Below are positions 18,471 to 26,479 of a DNA stretch of 64,000 bases, piece after piece (within the stretch, counting starts at the first letter, position 1; every line of letters begins with the position of its first letter). Under the pieces are notes generated by a model, which ran no database searches, had not been told where the DNA came from, and was given only the letters and a program-made list of their open reading frames with translations. The translations under genes were made by a program, and so were the position numbers. Source of the stretch: Pedobacter panaciterrae (GTDB lineage: Bacteria > Bacteroidota > Bacteroidia > Sphingobacteriales > Sphingobacteriaceae); the NCBI RefSeq assembly GCF_013204795.1, contig NZ_JABMKW010000018.1, positions 1-64,000 on the forward strand, given 5' to 3'.

Positions 18471-18498
18471 AAAAAAAAACGCCCTGTTAAACAGGGCG
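18471..18498 (-). terminator. Minus-strand intrinsic terminator in the FecR-susC gap
   Basis: Stem CGCCCTG / CAGGGCG (18480-18498). Read on the minus strand it is followed by nine T (18471-18479), a textbook Rho-independent terminator. Read on the plus strand no T-tract follows. No annotated minus-strand gene lies upstream of it, which suggests an antisense transcript started near or inside the susC 5' end. Confidence 0.7.
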
Positions 18499-18625
18499 AA
18501 TTCACTAGAAATCCATTTAGTCATTGGTTTACGAGGCCTCAAGACTTAAAGGATTCGCATCTGAGTAAAACCTCAGAAGGCTAACAGATTTATTACCCCA
18601 TTTTCTTTGGGAAAAAACCTACTAA
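18499..18625 (-). ncRNA. Candidate cis-antisense RNA of the susC leader
   Basis: Proposed only from its 3' terminator (18471-18498) and a minus-strand octamer TATTTTTG (18631-18638) that overlaps the susC ATG and matches TAnnTTTG; a matching -33 is not seen. The transcript would be ~150 nt and complementary to the susC leader. Cis-encoded antisense RNAs at this place are known for Bacteroides loci with ECF/anti-sigma control (DonS type). The region also holds GAGGCCTC (18533-18540) and a CTGAG/CTCAG hairpin (18561-18576). Inference. Confidence 0.35.
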
Positions 18626-18637
18626 ACAAACAAAAAT

Positions 18638-21600
18638 ATGCAAAAAGGATTGTACCTCCACCCATGTATCAGATTTATTATGAAGATATCTGCAATCACA
18701 CTAATTGTACAACTTACCCTAACAGGAATGTTGTTTGCAAACAGCGCTAATAGTCAGGATTTGAACAAGATACAGTTAAACCTAAAACTTAAAAATGCAG
18801 GTTTAAAAGAATGTTTTCAAACCCTTCAGAAACAAACTGGCATAAAGTTCTCCTTTGGAGAGGCGCTAATTAAAAGAAATGAAAAAAAAACCAGCATTAG
18901 TGCACGCCAGATCTCAATGGAGACAGCTTTAAAGCTGATTCTAGATGAAACCAATCTCCGCTGCATACAAATTGGCAATAACCTTATCATTGATGAAAAG
19001 CCCGCACCACCTAAACCAGCCACACCGCCTATTGAGCGTATTGTAACTGGTACAGTAACCGCAGATGATATTGTGGGCCCTTTACCTGGTGTAACCGTTC
19101 AGTTAAAAGGAACAAATAAAAGAACTGCGACAACTTTAGAAGGAAAGTATAGCATTGCTGTCGACAATGATCAGTCAATACTTGTCTTCAGCTACATGGG
19201 CTATGTAGCACAAGAGATCGCAGTAGGAAATTCAGCTAGTTTAAATGTAATTCTTAAAACTGACAGACAATCTTTAAATGAGATTGTGGTAATTGGTTAT
19301 GGAACTTCCAGAAAACAAGATCTTTCCGCTGCTGTTGCAACAGTTCCTGATATGGATAAGATTAAAGATCGGCCTGTATTAAACGTTGCTTCCATGATTC
19401 AGGGTAAAGTTCCCGGAGTAACGGCAATTAACGACGGAGGCCACCCTAACAAGTCACCAAAAATAACAATTAGGGGCGTCGGTTCCAGAAAAAATGAGAA
19501 TGTATTGTACGTAGTAGATGGTGTTCCAAACGCGCCATACAATCCAGCTGATGTTGAATCAATAACAATTTTGAAAGATGCTGCGTCTGCTGCAATTTAT
19601 GGTGCATTTTCTGGCTCTGCCGGGGTAATCCTAATTACAACTCGTCAAGCTAAACAAGGAAGTCCAAGTGTAGAATATAGTGGCTTTACGGGACTAAAAA
19701 ATGCATGGCGCCTACCTCATGCCTTAACTGCCGAAAACGAGGCAAAAGTAGCTAACCTTGCTTTAACAAATTCCGGATCTAATCCTTCAGAAGGTTGGGA
19801 TATAACGAAAAATCCATATGCGCAAGTAACCCGAACTGATTGGATGAATGAAATTTTCAGGACTGGATTAATCCAACGACATAATGTTAGTATTAATGCT
19901 GGTACTGAAAAATTCTCCAACCTGATCCAAGGACGTTATGAAAGAGAAGAAGGAACTTTGCTAAACACTTATAATCAAAATCTCTCCCTTCGTTTTAACT
20001 CTAACTATCAATTCACCAAAAACATCAAGCTGCGACAAGAAGTATTTTGGAATAACAATGACAACAGGGGAACGGAAACAGAAAGCGGCTATTCAGGAAC
20101 TATTCTTTCTGCCATTTATATGCCAAGTTCTGCAACGCCATATTATCCAGATGGGTCATTCGGAGGCGTTGGTCCAAGAGATTCTAATTATTTAGGTATT
20201 CACGGCGATGTAATTAACCCAGTTGCAACATTACTTAGAAACAAGCCTTACAATAAAACCAACGACTTACAGTCAGTTACGGAATTATCTGTATCAGACA
20301 TTATACCTGGCTTAAGTGTTCTATCTCGCTTCTCTTATCGCAAAACCAATTCTTTATGGAAAAATTTTGAACCAAAAAGAACAGAGCCAGGAAAACCAAA
20401 CTCGCAAAATACGCTAACTTACGAAACCAACAACAACTTCCATTGGATATGGGAAAACACTGCTAACTATAGCAGAACCTTTAACCGACACAGTATTGGC
20501 GCGATGGCTTCGATGACTGCACAAGATCAGGGAGTCCGCAGACTAAAAGTAATAGGCAAAGGGTTCGAGACTGAAGAAGAGTGGGCTCAATATTTTATCA
20601 ACGCGACTATATTTGATCAGAACAAACCTGAGGACAAATACGAATATGATAGAAATGCATCTTATGTAGGGAGACTTTCCTACAGCTGGGCAGACCGTTA
20701 TTTTGTAACAGGAAGCTATCGTTACGATATGGCCGGTCGTATAGCTAAAGATTATCGCGGTAAAGGACTTCCAGGAGTGACTGCTGCCTGGAAATTAAGT
20801 TCAGAACCCTTCTTTCATATTGATGGAGTTGATTTAATAAAATTCCGTGCCAGCTGGGGAAGAATTGGCAATATGGCCTCAATAGAGGATCTTGGATATG
20901 GCTATCCTCGACTAAGTGCTAACTACACAAATCAGATCGGGGATGGAGCCCCAAGAAGCAACTCTCTTTCTTTAGGAAGTCTGTTTAATCCTCAATTAAC
21001 CTGGGAAACCTCTGAGCAGAAAGACATTGGTTTTGATTTTAGCTTTCTGAACCAGAGATTATCAATAACAGGGGATTATTTTAACAAATTAACATATGAC
21101 CTGATTAAAGAAAAGGATACTGAATGGACCAATACATTCGGTTTGGGGGCGCCTTTAATTAATCAGGGTAAAATAAGGAATACAGGCTATGAGTTAGCAG
21201 CAACATGGAAAGATAATGCCGGAGCATTGAGTTATGATTTTGGTGCAAACATTGCCACTCTAAAAAACAGAGTTGAATACATTGATGAAAATCCCCAATC
21301 TTTCTGGCTGCATACTGATAATTGGAGAACGGTATTAAGACCATTTCGTTCAATAGTTGGACAACCATACTATTCATATTGGCTGATAAAAAATGAGGGG
21401 ATATTTCAATCAGATGCAGAAGCAAATGCATATGTAAAGGATGGAAAGAAAATTCAACCTGATGCAAAAGCGGGCGATTTTAAATTCAGAGACTTAAATA
21501 ATGATGGAAAAATTGATGATGCCGACCGTTCATATATGGGAAGTGCAGCTCCAAAACTAACCTATGGCTTTACAACCAATTTAGCTTGGAAAAACTTCGA

Positions 21601-22024
21601 CTTCAGTATGTTCTTACAAGGTGTTAGCGGTGTAAAACTTTTCCATGCATTTAAACAATCTACGCTTAATGGATCAGAGCAAGGTTACAACAGATGGGAT
21701 AAAATTCTTGATGCATGGTCACCTGAAAATACGGGTTCAAACATTCCAAGAATCTCTGCAAGTGATAAAAACCAAAACTTCCAAACTGCATCAGATTGGT
21801 ACCTTGAAGACGGAGATTACCTACGTATCAAGAGTGTTATTTTGGGATATACCTTTAAAAACATGCCGTTTAAATCAAGCTTAAGAATATTCGTAGGCGC
21901 AGACAACCTTGTTACCTTCACAAAATACACAGGAATGGATCCTGAGGTTGGTGGCATAGGGTTAGATGGAGGGCAATTTCCCCTATCTCGCATATATACA
22001 TTTGGACTAAAACTTAAACTCTGA
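18638..22024 (+). CDS. SusC/RagA-family TonB-dependent outer membrane receptor with STN domain
   Basis: 1128 aa with a signal peptide ending near ANSANSQ. An STN domain (~45-115; LKNAGLKECFQTLQKQTGIKF) signals to FecR. A carboxypeptidase-regulatory-like domain (~130-205, VTGTVTADDIVGPLPGV) and the TonB box/plug with the SusC signature (LNEIVVIGYGTSRKQDLSAA, then VLYVVDGVP) follow. The beta-barrel fills the rest and ends in an aromatic-rich C-terminus (YTFGLKLKL). It forms an uptake pore with the SusD protein 16 bp downstream. The nutrient is not shown by sequence; the nearby phosphatase suggests a phosphorylated one. Confidence 0.95.
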   Translation: MQKGLYLHPCIRFIMKISAITLIVQLTLTGMLFANSANSQDLNKIQLNLKLKNAGLKECFQTLQKQTGIKFSFGEALIKRNEKKTSISARQISMETALKLILDETNLRCIQIGNNLIIDEKPAPPKPATPPIERIVTGTVTADDIVGPLPGVTVQLKGTNKRTATTLEGKYSIAVDNDQSILVFSYMGYVAQEIAVGNSASLNVILKTDRQSLNEIVVIGYGTSRKQDLSAAVATVPDMDKIKDRPVLNVASMIQGKVPGVTAINDGGHPNKSPKITIRGVGSRKNENVLYVVDGVPNAPYNPADVESITILKDAASAAIYGAFSGSAGVILITTRQAKQGSPSVEYSGFTGLKNAWRLPHALTAENEAKVANLALTNSGSNPSEGWDITKNPYAQVTRTDWMNEIFRTGLIQRHNVSINAGTEKFSNLIQGRYEREEGTLLNTYNQNLSLRFNSNYQFTKNIKLRQEVFWNNNDNRGTETESGYSGTILSAIYMPSSATPYYPDGSFGGVGPRDSNYLGIHGDVINPVATLLRNKPYNKTNDLQSVTELSVSDIIPGLSVLSRFSYRKTNSLWKNFEPKRTEPGKPNSQNTLTYETNNNFHWIWENTANYSRTFNRHSIGAMASMTAQDQGVRRLKVIGKGFETEEEWAQYFINATIFDQNKPEDKYEYDRNASYVGRLSYSWADRYFVTGSYRYDMAGRIAKDYRGKGLPGVTAAWKLSSEPFFHIDGVDLIKFRASWGRIGNMASIEDLGYGYPRLSANYTNQIGDGAPRSNSLSLGSLFNPQLTWETSEQKDIGFDFSFLNQRLSITGDYFNKLTYDLIKEKDTEWTNTFGLGAPLINQGKIRNTGYELAATWKDNAGALSYDFGANIATLKNRVEYIDENPQSFWLHTDNWRTVLRPFRSIVGQPYYSYWLIKNEGIFQSDAEANAYVKDGKKIQPDAKAGDFKFRDLNNDGKIDDADRSYMGSAAPKLTYGFTTNLAWKNFDFSMFLQGVSGVKLFHAFKQSTLNGSEQGYNRWDKILDAWSPENTGSNIPRISASDKNQNFQTASDWYLEDGDYLRIKSVILGYTFKNMPFKSSLRIFVGADNLVTFTKYTGMDPEVGGIGLDGGQFPLSRIYTFGLKLKL

Positions 22025-22040
22025 TCAAAGCAATTCAATT

Positions 22041-23633
22041 ATGAAAAAGAATTTTAAATATATACTTACAGCCTTACTGTTGTTATCATTAGGTGCCTGT
22101 AAAAAAAGTTGGGTTGACAATAAACCCACAGGAGAGCCATCAACCGCATTTTTTTGGCGTACAGATGCTGAGTTGGTAAAAGGTGTAGCAGCTTTATATG
22201 TTCCAATGCGCTATGAATCAACCTGGGGAAGAGACTTGTTCTGGGTACAAAATGCAAGTGATGATCTTATTGTAGGAAGAACAAAAGCTGATGGAGAAAA
22301 CATCAAAAACTTTATCCCTAGTGGTCGAGAAGGTTATTTAACAGGCGGCTGGAATGACTTATATTGGATGTTGAGTAAAGCAAATGATGCAATTAAAGAA
22401 ATCCCAAAAGCAAGCCAGGCAAGCGAAGCCATTCGTAATAGGTCTTTAGGAGAAGCATATTTTGTTCGGGGATTCGCACATTTTTGGATCGCCTACATCT
22501 GGGGGCATAAAGATCAGGGCGTTCCATTTGATGCTGTAGAAAATCCTGAATATGGCAAAAGAATACCACCTCAGCTAAAATCAGTAACCGACAACTATGC
22601 GCAGATTATATCTGATCTGGAAAAGGCAGCAGATTTATTACCATTGTTTGAAAGTTATGGTGCCGGAGACCGTGGAAGAGCGCATAAAGCAGCTGCTTGG
22701 GCATATATGGTAAAAGCCTATGCATATTGGGCACAATTCGATAAAGCTAAATGGCAATTAGTTCCACCCCTTTGCGATAAAATAAAGAATGAAGGGCACC
22801 GTGCTTTAATTACCGGAAAGGCAAACGGCAAAGAGAACTACCAAAGCGTGTTTACAATTGCCAACAACTGGAGTTCTGAATATATATGGTCGGTTACTTC
22901 TGGAGTAGATGGAGGGTCAGAATTCCCAGGTGTAAGTCTTGAAAATAAGGGCTGGGGAATCTATAATGGCTGGGGATACTTCCAACCAACACTTGAGCTG
23001 TACAACGAATATGAAGCAAATGACCCTAGACGTGAAGTTACTATTTTGAAATTTGGAGATAAGTTCAAATTCTTTGGGCAGGAAAGATCATATTTTTCTA
23101 CCAATAGTCTTTCTGGCTTCCAAATCAATAAATACATGGAGCCTTTTGGTTATGGGTCTGATGGGGATGCATCTTCAAATGATAAGATTAACCCTAGTGG
23201 TGATTATCCAACCACCATGCTTAACTTATCTTTAATACGTTATGCTGAAATACTTTTGTTTAAAGCTGAGGCATTAATAGAACAAGGTAAAAATGGAGAG
23301 GCCGCGGCTCCTCTAAATGAACTTAGAACAAGAGTTGGCCTACCCTCAATAAACACACCCACTTTAGATGATTTGAAACACGAACGTCGTGTTGAATTGG
23401 CTTGTGAGTGGACTGATAGATTACAGGATCTAAAGAGATGGGGAGATTTCGCTAAAATTAATGCTCCCCTTCATGGTCGTAATCATTCAGATAAAACTAA
23501 TCCAAACTCTCCATTCGTAGTAAAGGAAGTATGGCCCGCACGCAACTTTAATGCTTCAAAAATGGCATGGCCAATAAGTCCGGATGAAATCACCAGAAGT
23601 AACGGTGCTTACAAACAAACCCCAGGCTGGTAA
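22041..23633 (+). CDS. SusD/RagB family outer membrane lipoprotein
   Basis: 530 aa. The N-terminus has a lipobox (LGAC, lipidated Cys20). The body has the TPR-like SusD fold (WNDLYWMLSKANDAIKEIPKA, AYFVRGFAHFWIAYIWG) and the family C-terminal motif LKHERRVELACEWTDRLQDLKRWG. It is the lid that captures ligand above the SusC barrel, co-transcribed from the gene 16 bp upstream and ended by a strong hairpin. Confidence 0.95.
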   Translation: MKKNFKYILTALLLLSLGACKKSWVDNKPTGEPSTAFFWRTDAELVKGVAALYVPMRYESTWGRDLFWVQNASDDLIVGRTKADGENIKNFIPSGREGYLTGGWNDLYWMLSKANDAIKEIPKASQASEAIRNRSLGEAYFVRGFAHFWIAYIWGHKDQGVPFDAVENPEYGKRIPPQLKSVTDNYAQIISDLEKAADLLPLFESYGAGDRGRAHKAAAWAYMVKAYAYWAQFDKAKWQLVPPLCDKIKNEGHRALITGKANGKENYQSVFTIANNWSSEYIWSVTSGVDGGSEFPGVSLENKGWGIYNGWGYFQPTLELYNEYEANDPRREVTILKFGDKFKFFGQERSYFSTNSLSGFQINKYMEPFGYGSDGDASSNDKINPSGDYPTTMLNLSLIRYAEILLFKAEALIEQGKNGEAAAPLNELRTRVGLPSINTPTLDDLKHERRVELACEWTDRLQDLKRWGDFAKINAPLHGRNHSDKTNPNSPFVVKEVWPARNFNASKMAWPISPDEITRSNGAYKQTPGW

Positions 23634-23647
23634 ACAAGGTAATACTG

Positions 23648-23680
23648 AAAAGGGTGCACGATAATATCGTGCACCCTTTT
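23648..23680 (+). terminator. Terminator of the susCD transcript
   Basis: A 16-bp perfect stem (AAAAGGGTGCACGATA and its complement) begins 15 nt after the SusD stop, and the stem ends in TTTT on both strands. It separates susCD from the phosphatase gene. Confidence 0.85.
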
Positions 23681-23715
23681 GCTTTTATTAAAATCATCAG
23701 CTACCTAACCAAACC

Positions 23716-23760
23716 ATTTGTTAGATTTACATTACTGATCTGCAAGTAGATCCAACAAAT
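23716..23760. promoter_or_regulatory. Imperfect inverted repeat upstream of the phosphatase gene
   Basis: ATTTGTTAGAT (23716-23726) and ATCCAACAAAT (23750-23760) pair at 10 of 11 positions. It lies ~70 bp before the phosphatase start and could be an operator or leader hairpin. Confidence 0.3.
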
Positions 23761-23827
23761 AGATCACATCAATGCTAAACGTACATAAATGCAATACCAA
23801 CCATATTGCAAACAAGAACAGATTAGA

Positions 23828-25699
23828 ATGAAAACAGAAAAACCGATCAAAAAAATTATTAAAGCGGGCCTTTTTGCGCTTTTATTAACCGCTAGTGCTA
23901 ATTATTCTCAGGCTCAGGAGGCATCTGACAAAGAGCCTTCATACTCTTTATTAAACGCTCATTCTCATAACGACTATGAAAATGACATTCCTTTTCAAAG
24001 AGCTTTTCAAAAAGGATTTGGCTCTATTGAGGCCGATATTTTTCCGATAAACAATGAATTGCTCGTTGCACATAGTAAAGAGCATGTTAATCCCTCAGTT
24101 ACACTATATAGCACCTATATTAAACCAGCTATAGCAGCCCTACAGAAAGATCCGAAACGCAAGCTTCATTTACTGATCGACATTAAAGAAAATTATCCAA
24201 GCGCTTTAGCTATATTAATCAAGCAACTGGAGCCTCATAAAGACCTCCTTAAAACCAGCACCCATCCTGGCCAGTTAACCATTACAATAAGTGGTTCCAG
24301 ACCAAAACCAAACGACTACAAAAACTATCCTGATTATATCTATTTTGATGGAGAATGGCCATTACAACATACGCCTGAAGAATCAAAACACGTAGAATTA
24401 GTAAGCTTTCCATTCACTGCATATAGTAAATGGAATGGAAAAGGAAGACTGGAGCATGCCGACTACACAAGGGTCAAAGGCCTTATAGATAGTGTTCATG
24501 CTGAAGGAAAAAAGATCCGGTTTTGGGCTACTCCGGATACAAAAAGCTCTTGGCTGGCATTAATGAATCTTCATGTAGATTTAATAGGCACTGATGCTGT
24601 CGAATCACTTGGAAATTTCATAAAAGACCTGGCCAAAAACATTTATATCAATAAGGAAATCCACAAAACCTACCAGCCAACCTATCAATCTGATGGCAAG
24701 AATGGAAAAATAAAAAATGTCATCCTTTTAATTGGTGACGGAATGGGGCTTACCCAAATATACTCTGCATTTACAGCAAATCAAGGTCAGCTCAATTTAT
24801 TTAAGATGCGCAACATTGGTGTTTCTGTTACAAATGCCGCAGATACTTACATCACCGATTCAGCCGCAGGTGGAACAGCAATGGCGGGCGGACAAAAAAC
24901 AAATAACCGTGCAATTGGAGTAGATTCAACAGAAAAGCCATTAAAATCATTAGCTGTGTACGCCGCAGAAGAAGGTAAAAAAACAGCAGTTATTTCTGTG
25001 GGTGATCTTGCCGATGCAACTCCTGCAGCATTCTATGCGCATCAGCCCGACCGTTCAATGGAGCCTCAAATAGCACAAGATATGCATGCTTCGGGGATCA
25101 ATATGTTCCTTGGCTCTGGCATCTCCAATTTTAAGAAAACCTTAAACGGTACAACGGCTGTTGAATTATTAGAAAAGAAAGGTTATACCGTGACCTATAC
25201 TTTTGAAGATTTCAAAAAAAGCAATGCAGACAAGTTGGTTGGACTTGTTCCCGATAATGAAACAAGACCAAAAATTGAGGGCCGCGGAGAATTCTTAACC
25301 GAAGCCTTCTTAAAAGCTACTCAACAGTTAGCCAAAGATCCAAAAGGTCTTTTCATGATGCTTGAGGGCGCTCAAATAGACTACGGTGGCCATAGAAACA
25401 ATGTCTCGCAAGTGATCACCGAAAACCTTGATTTTGACAAAGTAATTGGCAAAGCACTTGAATTTGCAGACAGTAATGGCGAAACACTTATTGTGGTTAC
25501 TGCTGATCATGAAACCGGAGGCTTAACACTTCTCGATGGCGACATCCAATCAGGCTATGTATTGGGCGAATTCTCTACAAATGACCATACAGCTGTTCCA
25601 GTCCCGGTGTTTGCTTATGGCCCTCATTCAGATGATTTCAGAGGCGTATATGCTAACACCGAGATATTCAAAAGACTATTAAAATACATTAAAAAATAG
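23828..25699 (+). CDS. Secreted AIM6-like phosphodiesterase / alkaline phosphatase fusion
   Basis: 623 aa from the ATG at 23828, which places a normal signal peptide (ending in YSQAQ) at the N-terminus; an upstream ATG at 23789 would add 13 residues. Residues ~35-280 are a PI-PLC/GDPD-superfamily domain of the AIM6-like type (HSHNDY, SIEADIF, LLVAHS). Residues ~295-620 are an alkaline phosphatase: VILLIGDGMG (metal site), TDSAAGGTAM (nucleophile Ser ~345) and VVTADHETGG (metal ligands ~560). The pair could cleave a phosphodiester and then release inorganic phosphate. It sits directly behind the susCD terminator, supporting a phosphorus-scavenging role. Confidence 0.9.
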   Translation: MKTEKPIKKIIKAGLFALLLTASANYSQAQEASDKEPSYSLLNAHSHNDYENDIPFQRAFQKGFGSIEADIFPINNELLVAHSKEHVNPSVTLYSTYIKPAIAALQKDPKRKLHLLIDIKENYPSALAILIKQLEPHKDLLKTSTHPGQLTITISGSRPKPNDYKNYPDYIYFDGEWPLQHTPEESKHVELVSFPFTAYSKWNGKGRLEHADYTRVKGLIDSVHAEGKKIRFWATPDTKSSWLALMNLHVDLIGTDAVESLGNFIKDLAKNIYINKEIHKTYQPTYQSDGKNGKIKNVILLIGDGMGLTQIYSAFTANQGQLNLFKMRNIGVSVTNAADTYITDSAAGGTAMAGGQKTNNRAIGVDSTEKPLKSLAVYAAEEGKKTAVISVGDLADATPAAFYAHQPDRSMEPQIAQDMHASGINMFLGSGISNFKKTLNGTTAVELLEKKGYTVTYTFEDFKKSNADKLVGLVPDNETRPKIEGRGEFLTEAFLKATQQLAKDPKGLFMMLEGAQIDYGGHRNNVSQVITENLDFDKVIGKALEFADSNGETLIVVTADHETGGLTLLDGDIQSGYVLGEFSTNDHTAVPVPVFAYGPHSDDFRGVYANTEIFKRLLKYIKK

Positions 25700-25712
25700 T
25701 TACACACTGAAG

Positions 25713-25759
25713 CAACAAATAAGAGTTTTTCTAATCGTCAGAAAGGCTCTTATTTGTTG
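25713..25759. terminator. Shared hairpin between phosphatase and GNAT genes
   Basis: 13-bp arms CAACAAATAAGAG (25713-25725) and its complement (25747-25759). The right arm lies within the last codons of the convergent GNAT gene, whose stop codon falls in the loop. It can end both transcripts. Confidence 0.6.
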
Positions 25760-26435
25760 TCTTCTTTATAACATAGGCAAACATATCAGCCCTTATATCA
25801 AACCCTAGCTTCTTGTACAGCATAATAGCACCATAGTTATCATTTCTAACGTGTAAAAAAGGAATCTCCGACTTCTTCAATATCCTTTTGATCTGCTCGC
25901 GAAGCAGCTGATAGGCATAACCTTTACCAAGATGATCCGGGTGAGTGCACACTGCACTAATCTCAGTATATGGTGTAGGATTGAGCCGGTGCCCTGCCAT
26001 GGCAATCAAATTATCACCACTAAATACACCTGTATAATTTCCAAACTCAATTGTTCTTGCTCTAAATGGCCCTGGTTGGGTCAACTCCACAAGAGCCGTC
26101 ATCTGATTAACGTGTGATTTATCCAAATCTACAAAATCAATGTCGGTTCCTGTCGGAATCTCTTTAGATTCATAGATCATCTGAAACATATCAATTTGTG
26201 CAATAACTTTCCACTGATCAGGAATATCGACAGCAGCGGGTGTAAAAACAATAAACAGGCTTTCCAAGGCACTGTTTTCATAAAGCGCTTCAAAATCAAG
26301 CTTAGAATTATCCTTCAGACCTGCAAATGAAGCAATATCTTCCAGATAATATTTTACCTGATCTGTACCGCTCGAAAAAGCACTATGAGCCGAATTTAAA
26401 GCATTGTAGATGGGATTATCTAAAGTATGGGTCAT
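25731..26435 (-). CDS. GNAT family N-acetyltransferase
   Basis: 234 aa. The C-terminal half (~105-225) is a GNAT/FR47-like domain: EISAVCTHPDHLGKGYAYQLL contains the acetyl-CoA loop (R/Q-x2-G-x-G/A equivalent HLGKGYA), followed by FLHVRNDNYGAIMLYKKLGF. The N-terminal half is poorly conserved. The acceptor is unknown. The start is divergent from the rhamnosidase gene across only 44 bp. Confidence 0.9.
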   Translation of the reverse strand: MTHTLDNPIYNALNSAHSAFSSGTDQVKYYLEDIASFAGLKDNSKLDFEALYENSALESLFIVFTPAAVDIPDQWKVIAQIDMFQMIYESKEIPTGTDIDFVDLDKSHVNQMTALVELTQPGPFRARTIEFGNYTGVFSGDNLIAMAGHRLNPTPYTEISAVCTHPDHLGKGYAYQLLREQIKRILKKSEIPFLHVRNDNYGAIMLYKKLGFDIRADMFAYVIKKTTNKSLSDD

Positions 26436-26479
26436 TTTGTAAATTAATTATTTATTATTGTTAAAACCAAGTAAACCAT

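Noticed and set aside
18471..18498. Terminator for the FecR gene
   Set aside because: On the plus strand the hairpin is not followed by a T-tract; the T-tract exists only for minus-strand transcription.
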